Shown piece after piece: positions 5,981 to 7,742 of a stretch of DNA of 7,742 nt. Source of the DNA: Sulfuriferula sp. (GTDB lineage Bacteria > Pseudomonadota > Gammaproteobacteria > Burkholderiales > Sulfuriferulaceae). Location of the stretch: positions 1-7,742 of the forward strand of contig DAICZK010000065.1 of NCBI GenBank assembly GCA_027311185.1, in the 5' to 3' direction. The translations under genes and the position numbers were made by a program. How positions within the stretch are numbered: position 1 is the first letter of the stretch; every line of letters starts with the position of its first letter. Below the pieces are notes generated by a model. It searched no databases. It was given only the letters and a program-made list of their open reading frames with translations, and was not told the DNA's origin.

Positions 5981-7171
5981 ATGACAACACTATTCGCAAC
6001 CGGTTTGATCGGGCATCTCCCCTGGTGGGGTTATGTGCTGGTCGCACTGGCATTCACCCATATTACCATCGCCGCAGTGACCATTTACCTGCATCGCCAT
6101 CAGGCGCACCGCGCGCTCGAACTGCATGCAATTCCGAGCCATTTTTTCCGTTTCTGGTTATGGCTCACCACGGGCATGATTACCAAGCAATGGGCGGCGA
6201 TACACCGCAAACACCACGCCAAATGCGAAACGCCGGAAGATCCCCACAGCCCGCAGGTGCTTGGAATCAAGAAAGTCCTGTTCGAAGGCACCGAGCTGTA
6301 TCGCGCCGCATGCAAGGATCAAAGCATTATGGACAAATACGGCTCGGGTACACCCGAAGACTGGGTGGAAAAAAACATCTACACCAAACAGACCGGCAAG
6401 GGCATTTACCTGATGATGGCAATAGACCTGATTTTGTTCGGGCCTATCGGCCTGACCATCTGGGCCGTACAAATGGCGTGGATTCCGGTGACGGCGGCGG
6501 GCATAGTCAACGGTATCGGGCATTACTGGGGTTACCGCAACTTCGCTTGCGAAGACGCCAGCACCAACATATCGCCGTGGGGCATACTGATCGGCGGCGA
6601 AGAGCTGCACAATAACCACCACGCTTACGGCAGTTCGGCCAAGCTCTCCAACAAATGGTACGAATTCGACATAGGCTGGCTGTACATCCGCTCGATGGAA
6701 ATTGTCGGCCTGGCCAAAGTCAAGAAAATCGCACCCATTGCCCGCTTCAATGCCGCCAAGCCGGTGTGCGATCTGGATCTGCTGCACGCGGTCATCACCC
6801 ATCGCTACGACGTCCTGACCCGCTACGCGCGTACGGTAAAAGCCACTTGCGCTGCCGAAGTCAGCAAATTGCAGTCGTCAGCTCCACTGTTCGACGACCA
6901 CGGCATGGTCAAAAAACTCAAACACTGGCTGCATCTGGATGCGGCCGACCTGGCGGACGCCGACAAGCTCAAGCTCAACGAAATGCTTAAACAGAGCCGC
7001 GATCTCGACCTCATTTACACCATGCGCCAGGATCTGTCGGCCCTCTGGTCGCGCTCCAGCATATCCAAAGAGCAGTTGCTCAAGCAGCTGGAAGAATGGT
7101 GCCACCGCGCTGAATCGAGCGGCATCGAAGCGCTGCAGAACTTTTCCTGCAAACTGCGCTGCTACACCTGA
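5981..7171 (+). CDS. Membrane fatty acid desaturase (acyl-lipid/acyl-CoA delta-9 type) with C-terminal extension
   Basis: This 396-residue integral membrane di-iron enzyme introduces a cis double bond into fatty acyl chains and so adjusts membrane fluidity; it needs an electron donor not encoded here. Seen: three histidine boxes, HRHQAH (38-43), HRKHH (75-79) and HNNHH (210-214), and NGIGH (177-181), which fits the NxxxH iron-site motif of delta-9 desaturases. Hydrophobic segments lie at about 14-36, 53-67 and 141-178, placing the His boxes on the cytoplasmic face. Start: ATG 5981 with AAGG 10 bases upstream. Odd: the desaturase core ends near 265 and is followed by about 130 mostly helical, charged residues (about 280-396) not needed for the di-iron fold. 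They vaguely recall the C-terminal end of ISL3-type transposases. Likely monocistronic, given its own promoter candidate and the terminator after it. Exact regiospecificity and acyl carrier cannot be read from sequence. Confidence 0.93.
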   Translation: MTTLFATGLIGHLPWWGYVLVALAFTHITIAAVTIYLHRHQAHRALELHAIPSHFFRFWLWLTTGMITKQWAAIHRKHHAKCETPEDPHSPQVLGIKKVLFEGTELYRAACKDQSIMDKYGSGTPEDWVEKNIYTKQTGKGIYLMMAIDLILFGPIGLTIWAVQMAWIPVTAAGIVNGIGHYWGYRNFACEDASTNISPWGILIGGEELHNNHHAYGSSAKLSNKWYEFDIGWLYIRSMEIVGLAKVKKIAPIARFNAAKPVCDLDLLHAVITHRYDVLTRYARTVKATCAAEVSKLQSSAPLFDDHGMVKKLKHWLHLDAADLADADKLKLNEMLKQSRDLDLIYTMRQDLSALWSRSSISKEQLLKQLEEWCHRAESSGIEALQNFSCKLRCYT

Positions 7172-7192
7172 CCGGCAGCGCTCGAAGCAAAA

Positions 7193-7218
7193 TCAGGCCC
7201 GATCAGCTTCGGGCCTGA
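7193..7218 (-). terminator. Strong intrinsic terminator between convergent desaturase and cupin genes
   Basis: TCAGGCCCGA (7193-7202) and TCGGGCCTGA (7209-7218) form a perfect 10-bp GC-rich stem with a 6-base loop. On the minus strand the stem is followed directly by a four-T stretch (TTTTGCTTCG in that direction), and it begins 2 bases past the cupin stop codon, so it should terminate the cupin transcript. On the plus strand there is no T run after the stem, but it lies 21 bases after the desaturase stop and may also stop that transcript. Confidence 0.8.
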
Positions 7219-7220
7219 CC

Positions 7221-7691
7221 TTACCACAACTTATCTTCCACCCTCGCTTGCGCATACCAGCGATTCAACTCGCTGCCTTGCGCCGCGTCGTCGTTTGCGT
7301 AGCCGGGCGCAAAATCGGCGCCGCCTATGGGCAGATACGGCCCGCGCTTGACCTCGAAAATCACCCCTCCGCTATCGAGCGACAACACACCGTGCCAGAC
7401 CCCGGCCGGCGTTTCCAGCACCTGGCAGTCCTCGCCCAGAATCGCCCTTTGCGTCACGACCCCGCTGTCATCGAACAGCAGCACGACAAAACGCCCGCGC
7501 AAGGCAGTCAGCAATTCCCAGGTCTGCAAATGACGATGCGGACGTATCACCGTGCCGGGTTCCATCGCTATCGCCAGGCGCTGTATCGGGTCGCCAAGCT
7601 CGTCGTGCAAATTCGCGTTGGCGCGCAGCCGGGGCGAAGCCTGGGCTTGTTCGCTCAGCTTATCGAGCATGCTCGTATCCAGTTGTTTCAA
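7221..7691 (-). CDS. WbuC-family cupin-fold metalloprotein
   Basis: This is a small single-domain cupin of 156 residues. Seen: cupin motif 1 in PGTVIRPHRHLQTWELL, with putative metal ligands His52, His54 and Glu59, a glycine-containing strand (LRGRFVVLLFD, 64-74), and motif 2 in TPAGVWHGVLSL with His100. The lead-in RLRANANLHDELGDPIQRL (21-39) resembles the WbuC family, whose founding gene lies in O-antigen clusters. Its catalytic function is unknown to me and no sugar-nucleotide genes are visible here. Start: the only usable initiator upstream of the conserved part is TTG at 7691, with AGGGG 5 bases before it; an internal ATG at codon 8 has no ribosome-binding site. It converges on the desaturase, is followed by a strong terminator, and is divergent from the gene at the right edge. 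No signal peptide, so probably cytoplasmic. Confidence 0.88.
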   Translation of the reverse strand: MKQLDTSMLDKLSEQAQASPRLRANANLHDELGDPIQRLAIAMEPGTVIRPHRHLQTWELLTALRGRFVVLLFDDSGVVTQRAILGEDCQVLETPAGVWHGVLSLDSGGVIFEVKRGPYLPIGGADFAPGYANDDAAQGSELNRWYAQARVEDKLW

Positions 7692-7696
7692 AACTA

Positions 7697-7701
7697 CCCC
7701 T
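7697..7701 (-). promoter_or_regulatory. Ribosome-binding site supporting the TTG start of the cupin gene
   Basis: On the minus strand AGGGG lies 5 bases before the TTG at 7691-7689. The frame meets a stop codon (TGA, 7736-7734) upstream with no ATG or GTG between, so this site favours TTG as the initiator. Confidence 0.5.
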
Positions 7702-7735
7702 GAGCCACATAAATGCGGGTTAACAAAGGAAGCTC

Positions 7736-7742
7736 ATGCCGC
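7736..7742 (+). CDS. Start of a plus-strand gene cut by the right edge
   Basis: An ATG at 7736 is preceded by AAAGGAAG (7725-7732), a strong Shine-Dalgarno sequence 3-5 bases away. Only two codons (Met-Pro) and one base are visible, so no product can be named. It would be divergent from the cupin gene, with 44 bases between the two start codons. Confidence 0.45.

Noticed and set aside
6939..7703. 254-codon plus-strand frame across the desaturase end and the cupin gene
   Set aside because: It overlaps two well-supported genes in other frames and spans a strong terminator; the composition is typical of a shadow frame.
1..7742. A defence, phage or secondary-metabolism gene cluster
   Set aside because: The recognisable genes are ordinary chromosomal types on mixed strands with separate promoters; nothing ties them into one new system.

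Overview
The window reads as a chromosomal segment of a Gram-negative proteobacterium. The RsmB-like RNA methyltransferase, the fatty acid desaturase and the WbuC-type cupin look beta- or gammaproteobacterial, and a Nitrosomonadales-like betaproteobacterium is my best guess. There is no rRNA, tRNA or taxonomic marker to settle this, and no phage, plasmid, complete insertion sequence or CRISPR array is visible.

Layout, left to right. (1) The 5' part of a gene on the minus strand (282 to 1, running off the left edge) encodes a cis-prenyltransferase of the undecaprenyl diphosphate synthase family, divergent at several conserved positions. (2) An AT-rich gap (283-553) holds two facing copies of a short repeat and a hairpin after the next gene. 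(3) A large-subunit, KatE-type catalase lies on the minus strand (2671-554). (4) A 481-base gap (2672-3152) holds the catalase upstream region, a 9-bp direct repeat, a third copy of the short repeat and a probable promoter for the gene to the right. (5) Three plus-strand genes follow: an RsmB/NOP-type rRNA m5C methyltransferase (3153-4409), an MscS-family mechanosensitive channel (4583-5872) and a membrane fatty acid desaturase (5981-7171). (6) A strong hairpin terminator (7193-7218) separates the desaturase from a convergent WbuC-type cupin gene (7691-7221). (7) A new plus-strand gene begins at the right edge (7736).

The genes do not form one obvious pathway. Gaps of about 110-175 bases between the plus-strand genes suggest mostly separate transcription units. 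The channel and the desaturase both concern membrane state (tension and lipid fluidity), and the catalase detoxifies hydrogen peroxide, but a functional link between them would be speculation. I see no convincing undescribed multi-gene system. The points most worth following up are a Cys in place of the HPII crosslinking His in the catalase, the three-copy intergenic repeat around the catalase gene, the helical C-terminal extension on the desaturase, and the divergent cis-prenyltransferase.
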